64,000 nt of DNA from Protea cynaroides. Lineage: Eukaryota; Streptophyta; Magnoliopsida; Proteales; Proteaceae. The stretch covers positions 94,644,549 to 94,708,548 of the forward strand of contig CM053274.1 of NCBI GenBank assembly GCA_028583415.1, written 5' to 3'. The notes beneath the pieces are model-generated. The model did no database searches. It was not told the DNA's origin and was given only the letters and a program-made list of their open reading frames with translations. The translations under genes and the position numbers were made by a program. Positions 1-12,500 of this stretch are shown one piece after another. Position 1 is the first letter of the stretch. Every line of letters begins with the position of its first letter.

Positions 1-1400
1 TGCTTGGTCTGTAAAGTCTTTGGTCACAAGATGATCTCTTGCCTAGCCTTGTGTGCTCCCATTACTAAACCTATGCCTATCCAGCAGTGGAGAAAAAAAG
101 GGTTGGGCATTTGGCTAGGGAGGTAGGTAGCAGTGGTAATGCTCAGGAGGGGGTGGATATGCCGGAGCCAGAGAAAGAAGGAATCTCAAGGAGAGAAGGT
201 AGGCAAAGCCTAGGTCAACAGTCAAGGGTCCCGCAGGGCTATGATCCCTCTTTGGGTGAGTTGGTGGAGCTGCAGGTGGGTGAAGGACAAAATGGTTGCA
301 CAAACATGGAAACAACCTTGAAGGCAGTTGAGGAAGAGCCTGCTGAGACTATCTGGAAGGTGGCAGGGAGGGGAGCTCCCAAGAAGAAATCTGGTAATGT
401 GCAGACCAGTAGACAAAAGGGCTTGGAGTCCTTGAATTACTTCCATGCGCTAGAAAATGAATCGCAAATGGGCAAATCATTGGAGGAAGGAGAGATTGAC
501 ACCTTAGAGAATCCCAGTGCTGCTGTTGACACTCCTCCTGCTCGACATGGAACTCGAGAGTTGGCTAGGAATGCCTCCGGTGATCTCCAAATCGGGGGCC
601 TCCCATTGGAGCATGCTGTTAAGGTTCTGTTGCGTAAGCCAGGTTTGCTTGCATGTTCGGCCATACCTTTGCTTTGTCTCCCTCAGTCTAACTCGAGGGC
701 TCCCAGCTTAGCGCCCCCTTCGCAGGCAGCAGTCTCCTTCATCTGCTGTCTCCCCCTTCCTGAGCCCACATGTTAACCCTAACCCTAATATGCTGCAATC
801 TCGTTCTAAGCCCCCTGGGTTCCACCTCCCGCCCCCCTCTCCCCCCCTTGTGAAGTCATGTTTAGTTCGGACTAGTGTCCTTGGCGGTAACCAATACTTC
901 GGCTGCCATTTTCTCTCCCTCCTTTTCTTCCTCCAGTTTCTCAAAACCTACCTCCCTTCATATTTTGTTAATTCCACATAATCTTGCCTCAAACCCGGTA
1001 ACTTTGCAAGGTGCCTAAATGAGGAGACCTCGGGCAGCAAGGATTCAGCCTTGGAGCCTCCCAATGTCCCTTGTTGGGAGGACAATGAGTGCAGTTTCAC
1101 CCTTCCCCTTCGGAGAAGAAGCAACCGCCGTCTGAGGCCTCCTGGTCATCTTCAAGACATGCGATCATTCGTGTGGTTTGTTGGCATGCTTCTTTTTGGA
1201 CTGACCTAATTGGGATTGGCTATGTTGGCCATTGGTCCGGTTGTCTTTTGTTTTGGCTCCCATGGCTTCTTGTGTTTTTGTTTGTTGTCATTGTCCCTGT
1301 TGTGGGAGTGTTTTTTCCTTCTTGGAGGGGGTGTAATCTTTTTCCATCCCTTTGTCTCCTTTCTTTTTCTTGTGCAATAAATGATCAAAGCATTTTTTTT
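1..1400 (+). mobile_element. Degenerate LINE-like (non-LTR) element, ORF1 tail and 3' part
   Basis: The first 42 bases translate to a C-x2-C-x4-H-x4-C zinc knuckle (C-L-V-C-K-V-F-G-H then C), the type found at the end of ORF1 in plant LINE elements. A second open stretch, in a shifted frame at about 87-776, is rich in Lys, Glu and Gly and contains a W-K-V-A-G-R-G-A-P-K-K-K segment. That resembles the low-complexity tail after such a knuckle. The frame change and the lack of any reverse transcriptase show that it is a dead fragment, probably cut by the window edge or 5' deleted. A polyadenylation-like AATAAA at about 1375 followed by T/A runs near 1393-1410 could mark the 3' end. It could lie in an upstream intron of the membrane-protein gene at 2377. 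The LINE assignment is a family inference; the exact borders are unknown. Confidence 0.5.
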
Positions 1401-1410
1401 AAAAAAAATT

Positions 1411-2376
1411 ATCTTTTCTGGGAAGAAAGGAGAAGGAAAAATCAATTTTTATCATTTATCTTAAAGTTATCCAACAGTAGCATTGCAATACTTCTCCTGG
1501 GAGCAGCTGCAGAAGCCTCATGACTTAATTTTTGAGGATGCAGATTTTGTTGTTCTTGGAATTTCCACTTATAGTGTCTCAGTGGCTCAGACTAGTACAG
1601 CAAAGGATCTTCATGAAAATTAAACTTAGAATATTTCCGTCCGTGTTTTATATTTGGGATTCCTTCCCTCTGGAAACCTCATTTCTTTCAGTCTTAAGTC
1701 GATCCAAGATGTAACTCTCATGATTTACTGTGGAAACAGCTACTTTACTTCATTCCTTATAATCTAGGTCTTATTATCTTGGAAATTCCAATTCAACCGA
1801 TATCAGGTTGATTCTAGGCAAGGCATGGCAATATATTTCTTTATGAAACAAAATACCTAATTTGTTTCACTTCTTGGTCCAAGATATGGGCTTCCTTCAC
1901 TTACAAAAGTTCCACTTTTATTGACCTGAAGTCATTTGAATCAATGGTATATTCTTAAAAATTTCCCCCTTTTCTACCTTAGTTTGTCATCTAATGGTTA
2001 TCAACATTAATTTGATCCAGACAAAGCTACATTAAGCTTTTTAATGCAGCCTTTGTAAGTTGTTTTGCTGGATGAAATCGAAACAGGCCTTATCCTTGGA
2101 TCTTTGGCATCAAAATTGGTCTTGAAATTGATGAATAGTTTTTTGGCCGTGGCTCTGGAATTAATGTACTCGCTTCCGTGCTTGTATTTACTTTTTAATC
2201 TAGTCAAATTTAGTCCACTTCAAATTTCCATCTCGCTTTCTCTATAGAGGTAATTCCATTAAGCCCGCAAGTGTCTGTGATTCTTATCCCGAACTTACAT
2301 TTTTTGGGAAAAAATAATAGAGCTTGGTTCTACCTATTTGGATTAATGATGAATTTTGATTCTCTTGACTTCACAG
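1411..2376. other. Intergenic or intronic stretch upstream of the membrane-protein exon
   Basis: AT-rich sequence with only short unconvincing ORFs. It ends in a pyrimidine-rich acceptor (AG at 2375-2376), so at least its right end is intron of the following gene. No earlier exon of that gene could be identified here. Its 5' exons may be left of the window or too short to recognise. Confidence 0.5.
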
Positions 2377-3354
2377 GGTCCCATGTCGATCAGGGATATG
2401 TACCACGCCATTAGAGGTGACTTCTTCACAGTTGATAACAAGTGAGATTTTCCCTGTAGGTGTAGTGAAGGCTCTTCTCTACCCTGGTGCTGTTGTTAAT
2501 GGTATCATCAACAATAAGACCATCCCTAAATGGGATAACATACTAACTATCTACAACTTGACAAATGTGAAAGAAGCCTCGCCGATGACTGACCTCCAGC
2601 GCCTTGAGGTACATATCGACTTTTCCGCCCTTTTTGATTTAAGAAACCCAGGAAACTAAACAGGCTGCACTGTTGCATATAAGGAGGCTGGCCTGTATTT
2701 GGCGTATACTGCCCGGATCTCATATGCAGAAGGGAAAAGGGGAAAAAGTAAACACAGACACAGAGAGAGAACAAGAAAGGCTTCTAAACAATTAAACTTA
2801 TAGCATTTTCTCTTGTAAATGTTTCGCCATTTGTCTTACAACTTAATGAGATAGATCAATTGGCTGAAACCATCTAAAGCTGATAAAGACTTTTGCATAG
2901 GAGATCTACCAGTACATGGTGCCTTGTTGCTCCATTGATATGCACTGCATACAGCTTTGCCATTGATATACTACTTTTACCAGATGAGAGTGCCTTGGAA
3001 TTCCCTTTTCTATTTCCTTCTCAATTATTTCATCTCAGTTTTCTTTGGCTCTCTTACCAGGTCCTTGCCGGCAGCTACTTCTCTGTGGCAGGAGCTTTTG
3101 TGTGTCTGCTGAAACGAGGGAGGATGAGCATGTTTGGGACACTTCTGATCATTTGGGGTCTTGTAAAGGAAGGGATCCTTGGAAAACCTGTTAACACAGA
3201 TCCTGCAAAAGCCATCTACGTATACCCAACAATGGTAATTGCTCTGGTTTGTGCATTTGCATCTGTAAAGTATGATATAAACAAGGTAACTAGTGCACCA
3301 GTCCGTCCTATTGCTAAACCTCTTCAAAGCTCGGCAAAGTCGAAGCTGAAATGA
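2377..3354 (+). CDS. Uncharacterised plant membrane protein, last two exons (5' part not found)
   Basis: Two exons join cleanly: 2377-2608 (donor GT at 2609) and 3061-3354 (acceptor AG at 3059-3060, stop TGA at 3352). The first gives about 77 residues, including a V-G-V-V-K-A-L-L-Y-P-G-A segment and ending in D-L-Q-R-L-E. The second adds 97 residues starting V-L-A-G-S-Y-F-S-V-A-G. The second exon encodes two or three hydrophobic helices (around G-S-Y-F-S-V-A-G-A-F-V-C-L-L, F-G-T-L-L-I-I-W-G-L-V, and V-Y-P-T-M-V-I-A-L-V-C-A-F) and a basic Pro/Lys/Ser tail. The dense hydrophobic pattern and exact splice phase argue for a real conserved gene. I recognise it only as a small plant membrane protein of unknown function. 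The exon begins in mid-codon, so upstream exons must exist. The intron 2609-3060 contains only misleading short ORFs. Confidence 0.75.
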
Positions 3355-3934
3355 GTCGCATGTATCATCTTTCGTTGGAAGCAATTTCTTCAGGTGAAGC
3401 CCCCTTGTTTTGGGACTGAGGTGGCATAAAACAGTGAAAATTGTCTTGCATTCTTTGTGAGGTGTAAAATTTAACATTAGCCCGGCCATCTTTCCCTTTG
3501 TAATCGCTTATTTGGGCCATGATCTTTAGGGAATGGCATCATCATGATGATTTCCCCTTTTATTTATCTTAATTTCGTCTTGAGTCTTCCAAAATCCAGA
3601 CAATGGTTGTGTTTTTAACATGTTGCCACTGGGAGACTCTTAGCAGTGATTTTGTTATTTGTTTTTTTTTTTTTTTTTCCAAACAAAAATATTTCTTAAA
3701 AGCAAAAACATAAAAAAATATTTTTAACTCGATATTTTTTTTAAAAACAGAAACACTACCGGGGTTCTATAATTTGAGAGGGAGCCAAACGCAGTGTCAT
3801 TGCTTTTTGGAATGTGTTATGTTTGAACTTCACAGTGATGGCACTAACTTCAAATAATTCTGTTCATTAAATGGATCAAATTCAAGCTCATGCTCGGTTT
3901 GTTATGTTATAAAAAAATTTCGTAAAATTTAAAT
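3355..3934. other. 3' flank of the membrane-protein gene and spacer
   Basis: Probable 3'UTR followed by AT-rich spacer with a long T run at about 3661-3678. No clear AATAAA was found near the stop. Nothing else recognisable before the transposon border at 3935. Confidence 0.4.
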
Positions 3935-5413
3935 GGGTAAAAGACAGTTACCACCCCTGTAATTTATCTTATTGACCGTTGACCCTCAAAGGTTTTAAAA
4001 AAGACAGTTACCTCCCTTAAAAACACTATTAAAATACAAATAGACCCACGCCGTTAGAAATATTTTGTTAGATGCTAACGGTGGGAGTCCAATATTTTCT
4101 TAATGATCAAATTAATCCTTTACAAGGGTGATTGACTTTAAAAAAAAAGGGAAAAAGACAGTTACCTCCCCTGTAACTTACCTTATTGACCGTTGACCCC
4201 CAAAGGTTTCAAAGGAGACAATGGCGGTGGGCTTTCTCTTCTCCAAAAAGAAAGAAAAAAAACCCCAAAGTGCTCTCCCTGCAACTCTCCAGTGTGTCTA
4301 TCTTCTTCTACCTCGTCTTCACCGGCGCGACCGAAACCAGATTTCATTTTTCCAACTGAGCTCTGCAACTCCCACCTCAAGGGCACCGCCTGCAACTCCC
4401 ACCTCAGGGCATCGCCTGCAATTCCAACCTCAGAGCTCTGCCTGCAACTCTTGCCTCAAAGCTACAACCTATGATACCATTCCAGTTGAAGAAAAGTATG
4501 TTAACGAGGTTTTGCAACTCACCTCTTCTTTCAAACAAAACGCAGCAGCATGCGCGCAAGCCATCGTAGTCAAAAAGTGCTAGATCGTACCAGTGAGGGA
4601 GTTGTGAGAGAAATCAGGAATTTTTCCTTCGAGTTTGTAGAAGCTCCCAGAGAAGATCTGTAAATTGGGTGCGCTCCATATGTTATCAGGCAACTTTGTT
4701 CCAAATCAGAAATGTTGAGAAGTTCCAATTTCGTAGCATTCCCAAGATCTCTAGGGATTTTACTACTGAAATTGTTCATGCTCAGATCCATGTAAGTCAA
4801 GTTGGGTAATAGACCAAAACCAGGAGGAATTTTACCGTTATTCCAAATGGGTTTCCTGTGGCAACGAACCATTAAAACTGTTGCTGAAAGCCTTAAAAAC
4901 AGTTAAAAATCTAAGCTTGGAGATCCCAGGAGGGCAGGATCTAGCACTTTTTGACGACAATGATCAACAACAATCGGTGTCGGGAGAAACGACAGCTCCA
5001 ACCAACGGTGGTGGAAAAGAACGGTGGGAGCTCCTCCGGATGTAGCAGAGGAGATGCAGATATACGATGCTCTCACGAAAATGGAGGAAGTTTTTTTTTA
5101 TTTTTTAAAATGCCCATTTGTTTCAGATCTGGTTCATGTTCATAGTTTGGTATCATGTGGTTCCTGTTCATGGAAGGGTGTCCATTTTTTGAAACCTTTG
5201 AGGGTCAACGATCAATAAGGTAAGTTACAAGGATGGTAATTGTCTTTTACCTTATTTTTTAATTTTAATTGGGATAAAATGTTAAGGGGTAGAGTTGTCC
5301 ATAAAAAATATAATTTTAACATCGTTAAAAATTGAGGCCATTTGTCTTTTTAAAACCTTTGGGGATCAACGGTCAATAAGGTAAGTTACAAGGGAGGTAA
5401 TTGTCTTTTTCCC
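3935..5413. mobile_element. Pack-MULE-like element with nested terminal inverted repeats and captured LRR fragment
   Basis: The left end begins GGGTAAAAGACAG at 3935 and the right end finishes CTGT-free TGTCTTTTTCCC at 5413; read on the opposite strand they match over about 75 bp, including TTATTGACCGTTGA and AAAGGTTTTAAAA. A second copy of the same repeat pair lies inside (4149-4216 and 5184-5251), and a partial third copy lies at about 4001-4020. Flanking A/T sequence (AAATTTAAAT on the left, AAATTAAAT on the right) could be an imperfect 9-10 bp target duplication, as for Mutator-like elements. There is no transposase, so it is non-autonomous. The interior holds a leucine-rich-repeat gene fragment on the minus strand. 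The MULE assignment rests on long TIRs, possible 9-bp duplication and gene capture. Confidence 0.7.
4702..4836 (-). pseudogene. Captured leucine-rich-repeat receptor fragment
   Basis: On the minus strand a short open stretch reads G-K-I-P-P-G-F-G-L-L-P-N-L-T-Y-M-D-L-S-M-N-N, then S-K-I-P-R-D-L-G-N-A-T-K-L-E-L-L-N-I-S. These are about two plant extracellular LRR units (consensus L-x-x-L-x-x-L-x-L-S-x-N-x-x-x-G-x-I-P). There is no signal peptide, transmembrane segment or kinase, and the frame soon closes, so it is a fragment, not a gene. It lies within the inverted-repeat element and is itself bounded by a second, short inverted repeat (4563-4586 and 4938-4961). This suggests capture or nested insertion from a receptor-like kinase or receptor-like protein gene. 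Confidence 0.7.
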
Positions 5414-5810
5414 AAATTAAATTTTACACGAAAAAATTCCCTGTAAACTTTTGTTTACATTTTATATTGAAACAAACAGTTTAATGTTAATTTTCTTTTA
5501 TACATTTTAATGGAAATTTTTTTTTTCCGCCTTGGAGCTATTTAATGTTAATTTAACCAGCTTATTCTTAGCTGTAAAATTTCACATCAGATGCATCGGT
5601 ATTCGGGACTACAGGGCAGTTCCCCCATTTTGTGCTGTAAAAACAAACTGGCGAACAAATTGGACTTCCTTTTTTACTACTACAGAAAAAAGGGAAGGAG
5701 GGGGGAGAGGGAGGACTAAATTCCAAGAGTCTGCAGTACAAACAAATGTTTCCATTACAGAATTTTAAGGTTTATAATGAAACTTGAAAGGCTTTGGCTT
5801 TTCAGTCTTG
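5414..5810. other. Spacer and 3' flank of the reductase gene
   Basis: AT-rich sequence between the inverted-repeat element and the reductase stop codon. The part next to 5811 should contain the 3'UTR of the minus-strand gene. No distinct terminator or repeat was seen. Confidence 0.4.
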
Positions 5811-8663
5811 TCAAAACTTATATACCATATCCTCTGTGTATCCAAGGTCTTTTAGTAGACCTGATACCTGCACGTATAGGAGATATGGAGTAAGTATAAA
5901 TGCAACACACATTTTCAGTAACAAAGAATCAGCACAGGTAAAAGCATAAAACTGTCTTCATATACCTCCCCTTGTGAACGGTCTTTAGCTTTATCTCCAG
6001 AGATGTGTTTCATCATTCCTGGAGGGCCGCATACCTGGAAGAGAGTAACAAAAATAGTAGCAGGATTTAGACTGAATTCTCAATGAAATGGCCAACACAA
6101 AGATCAGGATTTTTGTCTCAGTCCACTTGTCAATGTGCATAATTTACAAACGAATGACCACTTGAAATATAAACTTTGGGGTTCCTGATATATGTCCCTG
6201 TTGAATAATTAGGATGCCACCAATAAGTTTATAAAGTCAAAGCATTTTTTGGGCATGAGAATGTATGCAACCAGGAAAGGCTTATAATGCAAAGTACGCA
6301 TTCCATCAACGAGAACATTTTAGAGATCCATCAACAAGAACATTTTAGAGATTTATCTCTGGAGGCTTATAGAAAATAACAATGCACACGTATAGTGAAT
6401 CTCCCCATGGGAATGAATATTAGATAGCCTATAAACGCCATGCATATTCTGGGCATCAGAAGCAGCATCTGAGATCCTTCAACTTGTAGTCTTGATATTT
6501 TCATCCATTATCTTTTTAAGACCTCTCAAATCTTATGGAGGATGACTATAGTGGTCCTAGAATTTAATTAATTACTACAAACCTGTCTTAAATTTAGATT
6601 AACCACCAGAAAAGGGGGGGATGGTATGGGTACTACATAAAAGATCCACACTAAAATGGTAATCCAATTTTGCAGAAGCAGCCATGTATTGTAGCATTCT
6701 TTTGGATGTTGAATTGAAAGTGAGGAGTGCAGAGAAAATGTTCCACTGCTCAAACTGTCACATCCTGCTCTTCTTCTTTTTTTTCCTCTCTCTCTTGAGT
6801 AAAAACTTGACACTCTCATTAATGTTATGCAAAAGAATCACAAAACGCCCCTTCAGCCAGGGCAGGCTACATGAGCAGCCGTAGTTTAGCCACATGGAGG
6901 GTTCCTGTGGCCAATCCAAATCATTAGTTTCATAGATCACTCTATTAATTGATCAAATGCCAAATTTCACGGTACAATTCAACCATATGGAGCACTTTAT
7001 ATTGAAATTTTCCGTTTTGACCTGTAGAACGGTTATGCTACTTCTCAATCCTATTTTGATTTTTTAGCCAAGCTTTGACCATGATTTTGGTAACATGTAA
7101 GAATCCATTTAGACTAAAATTCTACACATGGATGAGAGTTTATGGACCCTACCTGAAGCTAAAATTTGAGCATCAAATATGCTGCCACATGGCAGTTATA
7201 ACCTGCCCATATAGCTTGCCCCAATTGAACAGGCATCCAGCAAAAAGCAAAAAGATTCGAATATTGAATGCAGCAAATTTTCAGTATTATTGGGATGGAA
7301 TGCTCCTTTGAAATGATTTTGATGCTAAAGATTGATAAATTAGTGAAAAGCTGCTACGCTTTGAGCACACAAAGTGAACATTACTACTCACAAGGATCAA
7401 TGTGTCTTCACCAGGACCCGGCAAGCCTTTCACAACCATATCCTTTGAAATGTACCCTTTACCTCCTCTCCAATTATTCGAAGGATTATCTACTGTGAAA
7501 AATACCTGGTATTTCCAGGGGAAAAAAAAAATCAACACCTTATTTAAAACAATAAAACCAATCCCAGGACTCGAAACCACAAATAACATGGCAGTTAGTA
7601 ACTGCAGCTACCTTCAGATTAGGATGGCTTGTTGAAAGTATGTCAAGTTTTTCTTTGAGTAGTATGTCATCTGGGGATACGTTAGCATAAATCAGATATA
7701 CCTGAAAGAACAAAAGGCCATCCCACTTAGAGTACCACGACTCATGATTCACCCCAGATATTTTCAGCATGAAACTCAAAGAATGATTACAATCATCAAA
7801 TCTATAGAACTCTTATGCAGGATGAGTGCCAAACCTCTACAGAAAGCCTGAAAATGTAGACATATTACATTGAACAGTAACAATCATCAAAGCAAGCAAA
7901 TCTTTTGACATTGAAGGTCACCAATGAATGCATGTAAAATCAACCACTACGTACCATAATCATTACTGTCCACAAAACACATCCAATCTAGCAATGGACA
8001 GATCTTGGAGAATTTAGTTGAGCTCCAAATAAAAAATGAAAGATCCCCAACTCAACAAAGCTCAAATCTCATGCCACATGAATCCTGTTCTAGCATTCAA
8101 ATCTGTCTAGAACCATTTCTTATGTGGACTTAACTATATTTTAATTACTATAGAAAGAAGAGGGTTTGGGGTCATAAATCAAATCAGTCCAGATCCATCC
8201 CAATATGGATTGGCCAAACAAACAGCGGATTTGGCAGGATTCAGATCTTGATTAGGATTGGGTGATCCAGACAAGGAACGTAGTTGTCTAAATAGCCCAA
8301 TGAGATTGGAGTTTCTCATGCAAAATGAGTACCTGTGTGTAATATATTGGCTGTAAGGTCTGCCAACTGCCAAGTAAGATCATGCTCCAAATATAGCACA
8401 CACCCCCCCCCCCTAAAAAAAAATTACAGAGCCCTAAAAACACCATGAAATGATAAATAACAAGCACCATCCCTATTTACACCCTCTTTATAGCAGACAC
8501 ATCAAACAGGAGGCTTACCTTTGTGTTGTCATCGGGATTCTTCAAAATTGCGTCAATTATCTGCAGCATCGGTGTAATGCCGGTACCACCTGCAATCTGA
8601 GATGAAAGAACATCTCTAAACATTAGATGGACATGACCCATTAAGTTCATGTTTTCCAGTTGG

Positions 8664-8706
<43 letters not shown>

Positions 8707-9502
8707 ATATATGTATATATCCTGTATCCCTGTATGGTTACAGGGGTCCAAAATCTGCATCCGGCGTCCCTCCTTTATAAAATAGAGATTCTCGGATCTC
8801 GTTGAAACTTAGATGATGCCAAGAAAAGGTCCACCTATAGCCAACCTGACCCGCTGTGGTAAGTTTAAGCTCAAACGCAGTTTTCCATGTGGCAGGATAA
8901 AGAATTGGAGAAAGGATGTAAAGTCAACATTTTGAAATGGAAAAGGATTTGATGCCAATAAACAATGAGAATTTCCAAGACATGGTAGGGCATACAATAG
9001 AGATTGGCCACAACTTTTAACAAATGGAAAATCTAGAAGGCTCCCCTATCTATCCAACAATATGAAATTATGAATAGCCAAATCATCCATCTATCCAGCT
9101 CAAAACAATGGTCCACAAGGCAAAGATTAGCTAAGTGGCCACTAGTGAACCAAGTGAACTGGAATCACCTGGAGGGATGATGTAGCCCAGCTATTGGATA
9201 GATGTGGAACCCTCTTGATTTACCACATGCCAAATTTATGGCCCATCTCAACTATATAATCAATCATGTGATTGAGAATTCCCTTTGCAGTAACTGTCAG
9301 AGGGTTACTTCTTCTGATAAGAAACAATCCCAAATAAAGAGGGAGGGAGGGGGGGATTATATTTAAGAGAAATAAGAAAAATCTAGAAAAGGGGGGTTAT
9401 TAGCTACATAGCGAACTGCATTTGAAGCCGAAACTGCACTATAAAAGGGTCAGTAATATGTCTATAAGATTTGGGCGCCAACTGAACTACCACATGGCTG
9501 AT

Positions 9503-9561
<59 letters not shown>

Positions 9562-12500
9562 TAAAGTTTTAGTCCGGTTGTCTAGGTGTCACCTAGCTTA
9601 GTTCTGTTCAAGTTTCCAGCTTTAGCCTTTTTTAGTTCTACTACTTGTAATGTTGACTAAGGCTTTCTCTTGAGAGTTTCTTTTATTATTTTAGTAAGAT
9701 AGGGGTGAGGGGGAGAAGAGCACAATTCAGTTCTCACTCCCCTCTCATGATTTTTCCATCTCTCTTCTCTCTCCCTATGCCATCTGCTGATCTCTCATTC
9801 TGGTTCTTCTACATTAAACTTCAGTGCATGATCTGATCCTTCTTTATTTGGTATTGTTAGAGAGAAATCTGTTTTTTGTAGGCTCAAGGTTCTAGATATA
9901 AAATGCCCTTTTTTGTTTCCAGCCTTCTATACTTTCCCAAGGAGAAAGTACTGTTAAAGCAAGCTACTACGTTATCGATAGAAATAGTTCTAGCAAGATT
10001 CATTGCCTACTGTAATGGAACATTTACTTAGGGCCAACTACTAACAATAACTTCACTGACTCGTTTCTAGACCACCTATCATTATTACCTTTTTGTTCCA
10101 TTTTTTTTTTCAATTTTCTCTCTCTTTGTGAGCACTCATAATTAAGTTCATCAAAGATATAAATCCAATCATCCTGGGATTGCAAAGAGAGGCCTTATGA
10201 ACGTGTTTCAGGATCTCTAAGTAAGCTATGTTGGCTAACAACCTTACTTCTATTAACCTTCTTCCAAAGGAAAATGGAGTAGAGGTTCAAGCCCATCACA
10301 CAGATTGAAGCATTTACAAAGTAATTGCCGAGGTGCTGGGTACCAAATTAAGATGTACGCAGCCATCTTATAGAATATGAGGTGCATGTATTACAAAAAT
10401 AGACTTTGCACACAAGGCAGACATGAGGAAGAAGGCATGAACTCACATTTCATCTTTAATATATATTGCAAGTCACAGCTTTCTTAAGAGAAGAAGAAAG
10501 TTCTCAGCAATTCCTTGTGATTGGCCCTTTGCTCAAGAGGTCTCAGAACAATTTTATTAGGGTTAAAGAGTTACGTTAGGTGGGACACCTAAGGATCCAA
10601 GGACGTCTTGGTAAGCTGGCATTTTTAATGTTGGCCTGCAAAAGCAAGGGAAATCTGGTTACCAGTACCAGCAGTGATTCTTGGCCTGTGGGGCTGGAAT
10701 GAAACAGCCAATTTTTGAGAATCAGGTTGAACCAGCCCACAGGGAAGCCCAAGAGCTGAGGGATACTAGGCTTTTGTGCTAGAAATGAATAGGATTCAAA
10801 GAGAAAACCACATGTTATATTTGTTATATCTGGCGGAGCATTTTGTGTTGTTATGTGACCATATATTGGCATAGTCATGTGTATACAGTAATTGTATACA
10901 TGCCATAATTGGCAGAACAGTTTGCGTGGCTGTATGACCTTAGATAGGCATATGTCATATGTTATGTGATATCTTGGGCTCCTGTTCTGAAATGAAACAA
11001 CAGGCCAAGATTGGCATACTTATATGCACACAACCACAGTAACCAACCCCCAAAAAAAAATGTATATATATATATATATATATATATGATACTATGTCAT
11101 CGCATATGGGATAATGGTTCTAAAGATTCAAGAAGATACTACCAAATATAACTAATGGAGATAGAATCTTCGAACTTGTTTACTCAAGCCACATAAAGTT
11201 TATTATTATTATTTTTTTTGTTTTTTTTGGCCGCTCACTCGTGGAGGAGGTCTGAACCAAAAGCTCTTGCTGCTCATTTTGCAGCTGATCCACAACCACC
11301 CTCCTCTCGAGGTCCTTTATTCCCTGTTCCATTGCACACATATGGTCTCCTACAACGACAAGGTTCGCCGGGAACAGGTATCTCCAAAAGGCTGTTAAGA
11401 TAAACTGGTGGTCGCACAGGAGGTTCTCTACGTGATGTATCTCCTCTCCAAATTAAGCAAGCTCTTCTGTGATATCCATGGTTAATTAACCGTGCTAATA
11501 AAAAATCTTTGATTTTCTTTTAGAGCATGAAGGCTTATCAAGCCTCTATTTATAGAGTAATTATTTTTTTAAACTCAAGCCACTTATAGCTCTTTAGTTT
11601 TTTTTCCTCCCTGGATAAAATAGATAGGTAAAAGACCCAAAATGTCATCATACATCAGATGTTTGTATCCTCAGATCAGGCTTGACTTTGATTTCTAAAA
11701 AGTTTGGTTTTTTGTTGTACGGTGATTCCCAACTCCCACACGTATGCTTACCCCGCATAGCAAGGAAAATGTACTTCCTATCTGTCCAACCTGATGTGGT
11801 AAGTTCTTCATTGTCATGGTTAACAGTCATCACCTTTTGCTCTTTTTATTTTTTGTTTCATGGTTTCTTTCGTTTTCTCTTTTTCCTTTCCTTTAGTCTT
11901 TTGAATGATGAAAATTAGAAATTGGTCTTAGGTCCACGGATGCCATTTCCTTACCATGCCAATGTTTTTCTTCATATTTGGAGTGTATCTGAGTTTCTCA
12001 ATTGGCCTGCCAATAGAATGCCCATAAAATAGTAAGAACAAGCAACAAAATAGTAGTTTCCCAGCTGAGTGCAGGGGTAATTTTCCAGATGAGAACATGT
12101 GCATATGAAGAGGGTTACCCTTTGACTTCTAATACATCGCCTGGTTTTAAACTTGCTAGATGCTGACTCATTTTGCCTTCAGGATAAATCTGCACCATTT
12201 TATAGAACAAAGCGCTTCAAGATAATGAAACAAGAACACTGATAAATAGGGGCCAGTATAACTGGACAGTGATCAGTGATAGAAGATGAGTTACCATTGA
12301 CAATGGCATACCTTAATCAATAAATCAAAATATCCTTTGGCATCTGGATCTGATATGGGTGTATACCTGAATACAAATCATCATAAGAAAACCTAACAAT
12401 TCCATGCTCCTTGGAGGGAAAAAAATGATTAATAAAATCCAAAAATACAATAGCATTAGAACCAACAGAAATGCACACTTATTGGTTATTCCTGAACATG

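Larger units (their letters stand above)
8597..11954 (-). other. Reductase intron 8 with microsatellites and a retroelement-like leader
   Basis: Intron of 3.36 kb. It contains a TA/TGTA microsatellite at 8664-8720, an AT then GA microsatellite at 9503-9558, another AT run at about 11060-11087, and an unassigned promoter-leader-like relic at 11220-11580 described separately. Sequence at about 9560-10030 with a perfect CTAGGTG-T-CACCTAG palindrome near 9581 has the look of an old LTR, but no partner was found. Confidence 0.5.

Noticed and set aside
87..776. Long ORF (229 codons) at the left edge
   Set aside because: Starts from GTG and continues a LINE-like ORF1 tail in a shifted frame; low-complexity composition and no host-gene resemblance.
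770..790. AACCCTAACCCTAA resembling telomere repeat
   Set aside because: Only two units, and of the vertebrate-type sequence rather than the plant one.
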